A stretch of DNA of 64,000 nucleotides from Chryseobacterium nepalense (GCF_023195755.1 NZ_CP096203.1:3410001-3474000), one strand, 5' to 3'. Shown: positions 27,802 to 36,704, counted from the stretch's first letter. The notes: generated from the letters alone by a model not told the origin. Numbers and translations: made by a program.

Positions 27802-29052
27802 ATGGAAAAAATAGAAAGTCTAAAATATTCGCTCATCAGAAATCAGGAAATGTATTTCCTGATATTTGCCTTATTCGGCTATATTTTTGGCTACATAGAT
27901 CCTTACAATTCCAGTGGATATCCTCATTATATCAATGCATTCATAAGAGCGGCTTTATTTGTGATATCTGTATATTTCATAGGTAAAAATATCTCAATGA
28001 TTAAAGAAAGAAAAGTATTGGTAGCAGCATTTGTTACTTTTTTCTCTTTTTACCTGTTCAAACTTTATCACACGATTCCGGATCTCAATTTACCGGCAGA
28101 TGCATTGCAAAAACTGAAATATTCTATTTATTATTTTGGTTTTGTCGTCATACCGGTACCTGTTGTTGCTCTGTTAAGCCTGAATTATGAAAAAATTGAT
28201 TTTAAAAAATTTTTCCGGATCGTATTCTGGCTTTATTTTATTCTTTTGGTTATCAATTTTATTCATACTCACTTTATTTTTGGTAATTATTCAAGTAATG
28301 GAAGAAGCGGTATATTCAGATTGTATTACATCACAGTCGGACATTACGGGTTAAGTCTGATTATCATGGCGCTGTATAGTTTTTTAATTTTAAAAATTAA
28401 AGGATTTCAATATATCATTGCAGTTTTTCTCGGGCTTTTTCCCATGTATGTTGCCGCAGCAAGAAGTCCGGTTCTGGCACTGGTAATTATTCTTTTTGTG
28501 TTTTTAATGTTATTGAATAAAAGAAAATACTGGATATCTTTCTTTAGTCTTATATTATTATCTTTTCTTGCTTTATATTTTATATATCAAAGTAAAATAG
28601 CTGAAGATTTTATTTTTTTTAAAAGATTAAATGCTGCAATTTTTGAAAATAATGCTTCAGGAAGGGCTTTTTACTTAAATAGCGGGATAGAGATATTCAG
28701 GGAACATCCTTTAATTGGAGGAAATGCTTTATTAAGCGATGGAGCCTATTCACACAATATTTTTATAGATATATTAATGTCAACAGGATTATTGGGTATG
28801 GTGCTCTTTATAATTTATTTTAAATTTGTAATCAGAAGCTTTTTTAAAGTTCTGAAGAATATTTATCAATATAAAGAAAGCGGAATCTTAATTTTCTTTT
28901 TCCTGCAGTATTTAATTTTGGCTCAGACCTCGGGAAGCCTTTATTTATCATTTGAGTTGTGGTATTTTGGAGCAGCCGTTATCGGCTTAGGATATATAAA
29001 TTTTACAAATGAAGAAATTAAAAGTAATAACCGTCGTGGGAACACGGCCTGA
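27802..29052 (+). CDS. Second Wzy/O-antigen ligase-like membrane protein
   Basis: 416 residues, about 11-12 hydrophobic helices. It shows the ligase/polymerase family signals AARSPVLALVIILF and a periplasmic loop with SGIEIFREHPLIGG and GAYSHNIFIDILMSTG. It differs clearly in sequence from the similar protein at 16734. One of the two may polymerise and the other ligate, or each may act on a different linkage. The 3' end overlaps the epimerase gene by 44 bases, a large overlap for this locus. Confidence 0.82.
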   Translation: MEKIESLKYSLIRNQEMYFLIFALFGYIFGYIDPYNSSGYPHYINAFIRAALFVISVYFIGKNISMIKERKVLVAAFVTFFSFYLFKLYHTIPDLNLPADALQKLKYSIYYFGFVVIPVPVVALLSLNYEKIDFKKFFRIVFWLYFILLVINFIHTHFIFGNYSSNGRSGIFRLYYITVGHYGLSLIIMALYSFLILKIKGFQYIIAVFLGLFPMYVAAARSPVLALVIILFVFLMLLNKRKYWISFFSLILLSFLALYFIYQSKIAEDFIFFKRLNAAIFENNASGRAFYLNSGIEIFREHPLIGGNALLSDGAYSHNIFIDILMSTGLLGMVLFIIYFKFVIRSFFKVLKNIYQYKESGILIFFFLQYLILAQTSGSLYLSFELWYFGAAVIGLGYINFTNEEIKSNNRRGNTA

Positions 29053-30145
29053 AATCATCAGATTATCAAGAGTATTATCTGCTTTAGACGCTTCTGAAGC
29101 GATTGAACATATCATCGTCCATACGGGACAAAACTATGATTACGAACTAAACCAGATTTTCTTTGAAGATCTGGGACTTCGCAAGCCGGATTATTTCCTT
29201 GAAGCAGCCGGTAAAACGGCAACAGAAACCGTTGGAAATATTCTGATTAAAATAGATCCTCTTCTGGAAGAACTAAAACCGGAAGCTTTTCTGGTTTTGG
29301 GAGATACCAACTCATGTCTTTGTGCGATTCCCGCAAAAAAAAGACAGATACCTATTTTCCATATGGAAGCCGGAAACAGATGTTTCGACCAGAGAGTTCC
29401 TGAGGAGACCAACAGAAAAATTGTAGACCATACAGCAGATATTAATTTAACCTATTCAGACATTGCCAGAGAATATCTCTTGCGTGAAGGACTTTCTGCC
29501 GACAGGATTATTAAAACAGGATCTCCGATGTTCGAAGTCCTGCATCATTATCTTCCACAGATTGAAAGATCCGATGTGCTCACTCGTCTGAACATTGAAG
29601 AAGGAAAATATTTTGTAGTATCTTCTCACCGGGAAGAAAATATTAATTCAGAGAAAAATTTTAAAGGATTAATACAAAGCCTGAATGCAATTGCCGAAAA
29701 GTTTGAATTGCCGATCATTGTTTCCACTCATCCCAGAACCAGAAACATGATTGATAAAATGAACGTTGAGGTAAGACCGGAAATTCAGTTCTTAAAACCT
29801 TTGGGATTTCACGATTATAATGCATTGCAGATGAGAAGCTATGCAGTTTTATCAGATTCAGGAACAATTTCTGAAGAATCTTCAATTCTTAATTTCAGGG
29901 CATTAAACATTCGTGAGGCTCATGAACGGCCGGAAGCTATGGAAGAAGCATCCGTCATGATGGTAGGGCTTTCTCCTGAAAGAATCATGCAGGGACTTGC
30001 CCAGCTTCAGCAGCAGAAAATAGGAAATGAAAGGAATTACAGGCCGGTTGCAGATTATTCTATGCCCAATGTTTCCGAAAAGATGGTAAGAATTATTCTG
30101 AGCTATACCGATTATATTAACAGGGTTGTCTGGAGTAAAAGCTAA
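29009..30145 (+). CDS. capG: Non-hydrolysing UDP-HexNAc 2-epimerase (CapG/FnlC/WbjD)
   Basis: WecB-fold epimerase of 378 residues, the last step to UDP-L-FucNAc. Typical blocks are VVGTRPEIIRLS, HTGQNYDYELNQIFF, VLGDTNSCLCA, MEAGNRCFDQRVPEETNRKI (its start), SSHREENI and DSGTISEESSILN. The CFDQRVPEE form fits CapG/WbjD rather than WecB (RTGNxYSPWPEE). The ATG at 29009 lies 44 bases inside the upstream gene; any later start would remove the first Rossmann strand. No separate WbpI-type epimerase for the diamino-uronate branch is present. Confidence 0.9.
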   Translation: MKKLKVITVVGTRPEIIRLSRVLSALDASEAIEHIIVHTGQNYDYELNQIFFEDLGLRKPDYFLEAAGKTATETVGNILIKIDPLLEELKPEAFLVLGDTNSCLCAIPAKKRQIPIFHMEAGNRCFDQRVPEETNRKIVDHTADINLTYSDIAREYLLREGLSADRIIKTGSPMFEVLHHYLPQIERSDVLTRLNIEEGKYFVVSSHREENINSEKNFKGLIQSLNAIAEKFELPIIVSTHPRTRNMIDKMNVEVRPEIQFLKPLGFHDYNALQMRSYAVLSDSGTISEESSILNFRALNIREAHERPEAMEEASVMMVGLSPERIMQGLAQLQQQKIGNERNYRPVADYSMPNVSEKMVRIILSYTDYINRVVWSKS

Positions 30146-31350
30146 TGAAAATTCTTATTGTAACGCAGTATTTTTACCCGGAAAACTTTAAAAGCAATGA
30201 CCTCGCTTTCGAATTAAAGAAGCGAGGACATGATGTTACCGTACTCACCGGAATTCCAAATTACCCTGAAGGTAAAATATATGAGGGATATGGATATTTT
30301 AAAAAAAGAACGCAATATATCAACAATGTCAAGATTATAAGAACATTATTGGTGCCGAGAGGTAGTGGTGGCGGTCTGAGATTATTTCTCAATTATTTTA
30401 GCTGGGCATTTTTTGCCTCATTAAAAGCATTGCAGCTATCTTCAAAAAAATATGATGCAATTATAGTGCATGAACCTTCACCCATTACTCAGTTTTATCC
30501 TGCGCTGGTTTTAAAAAAACTGCAAAAGACGCCTGTCTATTTTTGGGTAATGGATTTATGGCCCGAAAGCCTTGAAATTGCCGGAGGTATCAAAAATAAA
30601 TTCATACTCAACTTTTTCACCGGGATGGTGCGGAACTTTTACAAAGAATCAGAAAAAATACTGATCACCTCTAAAGGTTTTGAAAAATCTATTCTGGAAA
30701 AAGGCGATTTTAAAAATAAAATTCACTATTTTCCCAACTGGGCAGAAGACACTATATCCTCTGGCAATACAGCATTCCCTATTCCCGAACTTCCGGATGG
30801 ATTCAGGATTATGTTTGCCGGAAATATAGGGGAAGCTCAGGATATGGACAATATTATGAAGGCAGCTTTATTACTTAAAGAAAATAAAGAAATTAAATTT
30901 ATTTTACTGGGAGATGGCAGAAAAATGCCTTTTGTACAGGAGTTTATCTCAGAAAATCATCTTGAGAATACTGTTTATACCTTAGGACGTTTTCCTGTTG
31001 ATGCAATGGCTACCTTTTTTAATGCTGCAGATATATTATTGGTAAGTCTTAAAGATGATCCGATATTCAACCTTACTGTTCCTGCAAAGGTTCAGGCTTA
31101 TATGAGTTCCGGGAAGCCCATTCTTGCTATGCTGAATGGTGAAGGAGCAGAAAATATCGCTGAAGCACAATGCGGATTTTCCGTTCCAGCGGGTAATAGT
31201 GAAGAATTAGCCGCGACAATTGAAAAAATATCACAAATGAAAAAAGAAGATTTGATAATTTTAGGAAGAAATGGAAAACAATTTTATGAGTTAAATTATA
31301 AAATGGAACAGTGTATTTCAAATCTTGAAAAACTAATTTCCCAAAAATGA
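30145..31350 (+). CDS. wbuB: GT4 glycosyltransferase, WbuB-like (probable L-FucNAc transferase)
   Basis: 401-residue GT-B enzyme. The N-terminus KILIVTQYFYPENFKSNDLA and the PNYPEGKIYEGYG segment are hallmarks of WbuB, reported to act on L-FucNAc precursors in E. coli O26. The middle FWVMDLWPESLEIAG and the C-terminal FAGNIGEAQDMDNI and VPAKVQAYMSSGKPILA are typical group 1 signals. Its position right after capE-capF-capG supports a role in transferring L-FucNAc. It overlaps both neighbours by 1-4 bases. Confidence 0.88.
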   Translation: MKILIVTQYFYPENFKSNDLAFELKKRGHDVTVLTGIPNYPEGKIYEGYGYFKKRTQYINNVKIIRTLLVPRGSGGGLRLFLNYFSWAFFASLKALQLSSKKYDAIIVHEPSPITQFYPALVLKKLQKTPVYFWVMDLWPESLEIAGGIKNKFILNFFTGMVRNFYKESEKILITSKGFEKSILEKGDFKNKIHYFPNWAEDTISSGNTAFPIPELPDGFRIMFAGNIGEAQDMDNIMKAALLLKENKEIKFILLGDGRKMPFVQEFISENHLENTVYTLGRFPVDAMATFFNAADILLVSLKDDPIFNLTVPAKVQAYMSSGKPILAMLNGEGAENIAEAQCGFSVPAGNSEELAATIEKISQMKKEDLIILGRNGKQFYELNYKMEQCISNLEKLISQK

Positions 31351-32243
31351 AAACAATTATTACAGGAGCTTCAGGGTTTGTAGGACAAAATCTCTCACAA
31401 TTCCTAAAGAATGAAAATCATAATGTAGAGACTTTGTCATTGCGGTCCGAATGGACTCTTGACATCAATGCCGATGCCCTGATCCACCTGGCCGGGAAAG
31501 CACACGATATTGAAAACAGTTCGGATGCAGAAGATTATTTCAAAATTAATACAGATCTTACAAAAAAAATTTTTGATGAGTTTTTGAATTCAAATATCAG
31601 AGATTTTATTTATTTTAGCAGCGTAAAGGCTGTCGCAGACTGTGTTGTGGATATTTTACATGAAGACCACATGGCAGAACCTAAAACTCCTTATGGGAAA
31701 TCTAAATTGCTGGCGGAAGAATATTTACTTTCCAAAGCACTTCCCAGCACAAAAAGACTTTTTATTATTCGCCCTTGTATGATTCATGGCCCCGGAAATA
31801 AAGGCAATCTTAATCTTTTGTATAAAATGGTCAAAATGGGCATGCCATGGCCATTAGGAGCATTTGATAATAAAAGATCATTTTTAAGTATTGATAATGT
31901 TAATTTTTTGGTATTACAATTACTTCAAAATAAAGAAATTACATCTGGAATATATAATTTTGCGGATGACGAATTTTTATCAACTAATGAATTGATAAAG
32001 ATTATTGATGAAGCACTTGGTAAAAGAACAAAGCAATTGAATGTGTATCCGGATATTATAAATATTTTTTCAAAAGTAGGTGATAAAATAAAACTTCCTT
32101 TAAACTCAGAAAGATTAAAAAAGCTGACCGAAAATTATAAAGTTTCCAATCATAAAATAAAATCAGCTTTAGATATCAGGCAACTTCCTGTTTCCACAAG
32201 AGAAGGATTAATAAAAACTATAAAAAGCTTTCAACACAAATGA
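31347..32243 (+). CDS. SDR sugar-nucleotide 4-ketoreductase (WbpV-like)
   Basis: 298-residue SDR protein with NAD(P) motif TGASGFVGQN (7-16), ALIHLAGKAHD, a catalytic Ser in FIYFSSVKAV and YGKSK for Tyr-x3-Lys. The group (WbpV, GalE-like) reduces UDP-4-keto-6-deoxy-GlcNAc to UDP-QuiNAc. WbpV and the WbpL-type transferase are adjacent in Pseudomonas O6, as here, and the matching WbpM-like dehydratase opens this locus. That context supports the call; a 4-epimerase cannot be excluded. Confidence 0.82.
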   Translation: MKTIITGASGFVGQNLSQFLKNENHNVETLSLRSEWTLDINADALIHLAGKAHDIENSSDAEDYFKINTDLTKKIFDEFLNSNIRDFIYFSSVKAVADCVVDILHEDHMAEPKTPYGKSKLLAEEYLLSKALPSTKRLFIIRPCMIHGPGNKGNLNLLYKMVKMGMPWPLGAFDNKRSFLSIDNVNFLVLQLLQNKEITSGIYNFADDEFLSTNELIKIIDEALGKRTKQLNVYPDIINIFSKVGDKIKLPLNSERLKKLTENYKVSNHKIKSALDIRQLPVSTREGLIKTIKSFQHK

Positions 32244-33217
32244 TAGAATATCTACTGGTTTTCATAACCTTATTCATTTTAATTCAGGCATATTTCGCAA
32301 TAGCGGATAAGTATAATATTATCGATAAGCCTAACCATCGCAGTGCCCACTCGCAAATTACCCTCAGAGGAGGCGGAATCATTTTTCCGATTGCCTTTGT
32401 TATTTTCTCTATAATCAATTATAAAGAAGCAATGAGCATGTATTGGTCTTTCGGGCTCGGATTATTGTCAATTTGCCTGGTCAGTTTCATTGATGATGTC
32501 AAAACTTTATCAGGAAAAATAAGAATTACGGTGCATTTTTTATCGGTAGCACTTTTGCTGAATTTTGCAGAGATGTTCAGTATGATGCCGGTCTGGGTTT
32601 GGCCGATTTTCTTCATTATAGTGATAGGAACTCTCAATGCCTATAATTTTATGGATGGAATTAATGGCATGACTGGAGCTTACACATTGGTCACATTGTT
32701 AACCCTTTTTTATATCAATCGTGATATTATTGCATTTACACAGGAAAATTTTATAATCTATGCCATATTAGCATCCCTGGTTTTCCTGTTTTTTAATTTC
32801 AGAAAAAAGGCCAAATGCTTCGCCGGAGATGTGGGAAGTATGGGAATTGGTTTCTGGCTCATTGCACTTATTACTTTATTGATTATGAAGACACAGGATT
32901 ACAGATATATACTCCTGTTTTCAATATATGGAATAGAGGTTGTACTGACAATTATAGAAAGGCTGCTCCTGAAAGAAAATATATTTGAAGCTCACAGGAG
33001 ACATCTGTATCAGCTGCTGGCCAATGAGAAGAAAATGTCTCATCTCGTGATAAGTATACTCTATGCACTTGCACAATTGGCAGTAAATGTATTTTTAATA
33101 CACTCGAAGCTTCCGGTTTATGCTGTTATTTTAATTATATTTGTTCCGTTTGGCAGCATTTATCTGTTCCTTAAATTAAAGCTGAAAAAGAAAGTACAAT
33201 CAACCGTAATTAAATAA
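32240..33217 (+). CDS. Undecaprenyl-phosphate sugar-1-phosphate transferase (WecA/WbpL family)
   Basis: Polytopic inner-membrane enzyme (325 residues, about 10-11 helices) that starts repeat-unit synthesis on undecaprenyl phosphate. Family motifs: KPNHRSAHSQITLRGGG, SFIDDVKTLSGKIR with the Asp-Asp pair, NFMDGINGM, FAGDVGSMGIGF, and HRRHLYQ near the end. With WbpM- and WbpV-like enzymes present, QuiNAc-1-P or FucNAc-1-P is the likely first sugar. The stop overlap and next-gene spacing show the gene is part of the operon. Confidence 0.92.
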   Translation: MIEYLLVFITLFILIQAYFAIADKYNIIDKPNHRSAHSQITLRGGGIIFPIAFVIFSIINYKEAMSMYWSFGLGLLSICLVSFIDDVKTLSGKIRITVHFLSVALLLNFAEMFSMMPVWVWPIFFIIVIGTLNAYNFMDGINGMTGAYTLVTLLTLFYINRDIIAFTQENFIIYAILASLVFLFFNFRKKAKCFAGDVGSMGIGFWLIALITLLIMKTQDYRYILLFSIYGIEVVLTIIERLLLKENIFEAHRRHLYQLLANEKKMSHLVISILYALAQLAVNVFLIHSKLPVYAVILIIFVPFGSIYLFLKLKLKKKVQSTVIK

Positions 33218-33218
33218 T

Positions 33219-33758
33219 ATGAAAATAAAAGAAACTCCTCTGAAAGACTGTTATATAATTGAACCTACAATTTTTGAAGATGAAAGAGGATATTTTTTTG
33301 AAAAGTATAATGAAAAAAGATTTGAGGAACTTACCGGAATGAATGGTCATTTTGTTCAGGACAATATATCCAAATCTTCATATGGAGTAATCCGCGGAAT
33401 TCATTTGCAGAAAGGAGAACATGCGCAGGCGAAATTGGTTTCCTGTCTTGAAGGCCGGGTATGGGATGTTGCGGTAGATCTGAGGAAAGATTCTCCTACA
33501 TTCGGGAAATGGTTCGGAATTGAACTTACGGCAGAAAATAAGACACAACTGTATGTGCCTAGAGGTTTCGGACATGGTTTTTCTGTGTTAAGTGAAACAG
33601 CCGTTTTCGCATATAAATGTGATAATTTTTACAATAAAGAATCAGAAGCAGGTGTTGTTTACAATGATTCCAATTTAAACATAGACTGGATCGTTCCAGC
33701 GGAAGATGCTGTCTTATCCGAAAAAGACCAAATTTTACCCGCTTTTAATCACGAATAG
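33219..33758 (+). CDS. rfbC: dTDP-4-dehydrorhamnose 3,5-epimerase
   Basis: 179-residue RmlC cupin with DERGYFFEKYNEKRFEEL, the catalytic His in GVIRGIHLQ, WDVAVDLRKDSPTFGKW and the catalytic Tyr in FAYKCDNFY. It makes the L-rhamnose precursor, but rmlA, rmlB and rmlD are not in the window, so they must be elsewhere or this copy serves another 4-keto sugar. Last gene of the locus; a strong terminator follows at 33778. Confidence 0.92.
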   Translation: MKIKETPLKDCYIIEPTIFEDERGYFFEKYNEKRFEELTGMNGHFVQDNISKSSYGVIRGIHLQKGEHAQAKLVSCLEGRVWDVAVDLRKDSPTFGKWFGIELTAENKTQLYVPRGFGHGFSVLSETAVFAYKCDNFYNKESEAGVVYNDSNLNIDWIVPAEDAVLSEKDQILPAFNHE

Positions 33759-33777
33759 AATTTTAAAATGATATTAC

Positions 33778-33807
33778 AACCACTCTTTAGGGTGGTTTTT
33801 ATTTTTT
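33778..33807 (+). terminator. Terminator closing the polysaccharide operon
   Basis: An 8-bp stem (33778-33785 with 33790-33797, one T-G wobble) and TTTA loop with a T-rich tail. It shows that a longer rimO reading frame starting at 33768 is not real. Confidence 0.85.
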
Positions 33808-33830
33808 ATCCAGGACTCTTCAATATTTTG

Positions 33831-33838
33831 TATCTTTG
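33831..33838 (+). promoter_or_regulatory. -7 box for rimO
   Basis: TATCTTTG, a full match to TAnnTTTG, 19 bases before the ATG at 33858. Confidence 0.55.
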
Positions 33839-33857
33839 CCAACTCAAAATCAAAAAG

Positions 33858-35159
33858 ATGCGTACAAAATCTGTAGGGAAGAAGAAAATCAATGTGGTAA
33901 CGCTTGGATGTTCCAAGAATGTTTATGACTCTGAAGTTTTGATGAGCCAGCTGAAAGCCAATGGAAAAGAAGTAGTTCATGAAGACAAAGGAGATATTGT
34001 GGTCATCAATACCTGCGGATTTATAGATAATGCCAAAGAGGAATCCATCAATACAATTCTTGATTATGTTGAAGCTAAAAACAGGGGCGAAGTAGAAAAA
34101 GTATTTGTTACAGGATGTCTTTCGGAACGATACAAACCGGATCTTATAAGAGAAATTCCTGATGTAGACCAGTATTTCGGAACTAGAGATCTTCCGATTT
34201 TGCTTAAACATCTTGGCGCAGATTACAAACATGAGCTTGTAGGAGAGCGTTTAACAACTACTCCAAAACATTATGCCTATCTTAAAATTTCCGAAGGCTG
34301 CGACAGACCATGTTCCTTCTGTGCGATTCCTCTGATGAGAGGAGGCCACATTTCCACGCCAATCGAAAAGTTGGTTTCAGAAGCTCAAAAACTTGCTAAA
34401 AAAGGAACAAAAGAATTGATTCTTATTGCCCAGGATCTTACTTATTATGGATTGGACATCTATAAAAAAAGGGCGCTTGGCGATTTATTAAAAGAATTGG
34501 TAAAGGTAGATGGGATTGATTGGATCCGACTTCACTATGCTTTTCCAAGCGGTTTCCCGGAAGATGTTCTTGATATTATAAGAGAAGAACCGAAGGTCTG
34601 CAACTATATTGATATTCCGCTCCAGCATATCAACTCGGAGCTGCTGAAATCCATGAAAAGAGGAACTACCCACGAAAAGACAGATGCACTTTTAGCAAAA
34701 TTCAGAGAGAAGGTTCCGGATATGGCCATCCGTACAACCCTTATCGTAGGATATCCGGGAGAAACTGAAGAGATTTTCCAGGAATTAAAAGATTGGGTGA
34801 AGGAGCAGAAATTTGACAGGTTAGGATGCTTCACATATTCTCACGAAGAAAATACCGGTGCTTATGTACTGGAAGATAATATTCCGCAGGAAGTTAAAGA
34901 AGCCAGAGTGGAAGAGATCATGGAAATCCAGTCTCAGATTTCCTGGGAAAAGAATCAGGAAAAAATAGGGCAGGTATATCGCTGTATTTTTGACCGTAAA
35001 GAAGGAAATTATTTCATAGGAAGAACGGAATACGATTCTCCCGATGTAGACAATACCGTTCTGGTATCTGCAGAAGAAACCTATATTTCCATTGGCGAAT
35101 TTGCAAACGTAAAAATTACTTCTGCTGAAGAATTTGATCTTTACGGAGTGTTGGTATAA
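33858..35159 (+). CDS. rimO: Ribosomal protein S12 methylthiotransferase
   Basis: Radical SAM enzyme that methylthiolates Asp of ribosomal protein uS12. The N-terminal domain has VVTLGCSKNVYDSE with a cluster Cys, NTCGFIDNAKEES and VTGCLSERY; the radical SAM core has CDRPCSFCAIPLMRGG (C-x3-C-x2-C); a TRAM domain closes the protein. The frame is open back to 33768, but that stretch contains the upstream terminator and the TATCTTTG box, so the start is the ATG at 33858 (433 residues). A terminator follows. Confidence 0.95.
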   Translation: MRTKSVGKKKINVVTLGCSKNVYDSEVLMSQLKANGKEVVHEDKGDIVVINTCGFIDNAKEESINTILDYVEAKNRGEVEKVFVTGCLSERYKPDLIREIPDVDQYFGTRDLPILLKHLGADYKHELVGERLTTTPKHYAYLKISEGCDRPCSFCAIPLMRGGHISTPIEKLVSEAQKLAKKGTKELILIAQDLTYYGLDIYKKRALGDLLKELVKVDGIDWIRLHYAFPSGFPEDVLDIIREEPKVCNYIDIPLQHINSELLKSMKRGTTHEKTDALLAKFREKVPDMAIRTTLIVGYPGETEEIFQELKDWVKEQKFDRLGCFTYSHEENTGAYVLEDNIPQEVKEARVEEIMEIQSQISWEKNQEKIGQVYRCIFDRKEGNYFIGRTEYDSPDVDNTVLVSAEETYISIGEFANVKITSAEEFDLYGVLV

Positions 35160-35185
35160 TAATAAACATATAATCTAAAATAATA

Positions 35186-35217
35186 AAACAACCTGTGTAA
35201 GGTTGTTTTTATTTTTT
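35186..35217 (+). terminator. Terminator after rimO
   Basis: Stem AAACAACC/GGTTGTTT (35186-35193 with 35201-35208), a 7-base loop and a T-rich tail. Confidence 0.8.
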
Positions 35218-35312
35218 AAATAAAAATGTAAAGAAATTTACATGAAATACAAATGTTTAATATGCTGATAATTAGTGTTTTGTGTTTTTAAATTTTATAT
35301 TTCCGCAGTCTT

Positions 35313-35460
35313 TTCGTTAAATTCGTTAACTTTTTAACTGTTTTTTTAACATTTTTTAACAATATGGTTTTACTTGTTGATAATCAGTAGTTTAAAATAT
35401 AAATTAACATTTATTTTGGTTTTTATTAACATCTGTTAACATATAAAATAGGCTCGTTAA
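35313..35460 (+). repeat. Cluster of TTAAC motifs upstream of the RlpA-like gene
   Basis: Repeated GTTAAC, TTTAAC and ATTAAC words (about nine TTAA cores in 150 bases, some as the palindrome GTTAAC). They could be a regulator-binding array or only low-complexity sequence. Confidence 0.4.
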
Positions 35461-35471
35461 AAGATTCCTGA

Positions 35472-35479
35472 TACATTTG
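35472..35479 (+). promoter_or_regulatory. -7 box for the RlpA-like gene
   Basis: TACATTTG matches TAnnTTTG and lies 26 bases before the ATG. Confidence 0.5.
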
Positions 35480-35505
35480 CCTCGTCAAACAAATAAAAGT
35501 TCAAA

Positions 35506-35877
35506 ATGATGAAAAGATTAATTCTCGTAATCATAATGATGATTTCAACCCTTGGTGTTTATTCATTCAAAATGAATGCCATAGATGCGAAAAAAACAAG
35601 TTATGCATCGTACTACCACGATAAATTTAACGGTAGAAAAACGGCCAGCGGAGAGATTTTCGATAATGCAAAATTTACTGCAGCCAACAGAACGCTTCCT
35701 TTTGGAACAAACATTAAGGTAACCAACCTGAACAATGGTAAAGAGGTAATTGTGAAAATTAATGATAGAGGACCTTACCATTCGTCAAGAGCTTTGGATA
35801 TGTCTAAAGCTGCGTTCGATGAAATCGGAGATACCGACCGCGGTACGATTCCGGTGGAATATGAAATTGTCGATTAA
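35506..35877 (+). CDS. Small exported RlpA-like double-psi beta-barrel protein
   Basis: 123 residues: a signal peptide (about 1-21) followed by a single DPBB domain with the RlpA family blocks ASYYHDKFNGRKTASGEIFD, AANRTLPFGTNIKVTNLNNG and VKINDRGPYHSSRALDMSKAA, including the Asp of NDRGP that is catalytic in lytic transglycosylases of this group. There is no SPOR domain, unlike E. coli RlpA. It probably acts on or binds peptidoglycan. Flanked by its own -7 box and a terminator. Confidence 0.88.
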   Translation: MMKRLILVIIMMISTLGVYSFKMNAIDAKKTSYASYYHDKFNGRKTASGEIFDNAKFTAANRTLPFGTNIKVTNLNNGKEVIVKINDRGPYHSSRALDMSKAAFDEIGDTDRGTIPVEYEIVD

Positions 35878-35896
35878 TTTTATGATTTAAATTAAA

Positions 35897-35923
35897 AAGC
35901 CAACTTTCGCAGTTGGCTTTTTT
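35897..35923. terminator. Bidirectional terminator between the RlpA-like gene and xth
   Basis: 8-bp stem AAGCCAAC/GTTGGCTT with T-runs on both strands, between convergent genes. Confidence 0.85.
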
Positions 35924-35939
35924 CTTTTATAATGCAATA

Positions 35940-36704
35940 CTATAAACTGATTTCCACAAGTGCAGGACAATGATCGGAATGTACTGCTTCCTTTAATATA
36001 ACAGCTCTGGTAAGCTTATCTTTTAAAGTATAGGAAGTAAAATTATAATCCAGCCTCCAGCCTTTATTCCGTTCTCTTGAATTTTGCCGGTAGCTCCACC
36101 ATGTGTAATGATCAGGTTCATTGTTAAAAAACCTGAAGCTGTCAATCAGCTCGCATTCATTGATGAAATTCGTCATCCATTCTCTTTCCATCGGTAAGAA
36201 TCCGGAAACATTCTTTAATCCGATTGGATTGTGAATGTCAATAGCTTCATGACAGATATTAAAATCGCCTGAAATAATAAGGTTGGGAATTTCCTTCTTT
36301 AAATTTTTAATATATTCTAAAAAGTCATAGCAGAACTGCATTTTAAAATCCAGCCTTTCGATATTGGAAGCAGACGGAACATAAACGGAAATTGCAGAAA
36401 ACCCGTCAAAATCAGCACGGATTATCCTTCCTTCGTTATCATAGCTTTCAATACCGCAGCCGTATTCCACGTGATTGGGCTTTATTTTAGAAGCTATTCC
36501 AACCCCGCTGTAGCCTTTTTTAACAGCCGAATGCCAGTAACTGTGATAGCCCAGCTTTTCGAGGCTTTCGATATCAATCTGATCGTTTCCGGCTTTGCTT
36601 TCCTGAATACAGATGATATCAGGATCTGCAGATTTCAGCCATCCTAAAAAATCTTTGGTGAAAGCAGCCCGTATTCCATTAACGTTATAAGTGATTAATC
36701 TCAA
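35940..36704 (-). CDS. xth: Exodeoxyribonuclease III
   Basis: AP endonuclease and 3'-5' exonuclease of base excision repair, 254 residues. Motifs: ITYNVNGIRAAF, IICIQESKA with the metal-binding Glu, ISGDFNICHEAIDIHNP, the WRLDYNFTS segment and SDHCPALVEISL with the catalytic Asp-His. The start codon is TTG, the only choice that keeps the first strand; a TATTTTTG box lies 15 bases upstream, suggesting a very short leader. Confidence 0.95.
   Translation of the reverse strand: MRLITYNVNGIRAAFTKDFLGWLKSADPDIICIQESKAGNDQIDIESLEKLGYHSYWHSAVKKGYSGVGIASKIKPNHVEYGCGIESYDNEGRIIRADFDGFSAISVYVPSASNIERLDFKMQFCYDFLEYIKNLKKEIPNLIISGDFNICHEAIDIHNPIGLKNVSGFLPMEREWMTNFINECELIDSFRFFNNEPDHYTWWSYRQNSRERNKGWRLDYNFTSYTLKDKLTRAVILKEAVHSDHCPALVEISL

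Larger units (their letters stand above)
35160..35505 (+). other. Intergenic region with terminator and TTAAC-rich stretch
   Basis: 346 bases without a gene. It holds the rimO terminator (35186-35217), about nine copies of TTAA or TTAAC within 35313-35460, and a -7 box (35472-35479). Very AT-rich. Confidence 0.6.

Noticed and set aside
33768..33857. Upstream extension of rimO by 30 codons
   Set aside because: The stretch contains the terminator of the polysaccharide operon and the TATCTTTG box; the ATG at 33858 gives the family-typical N-terminus.
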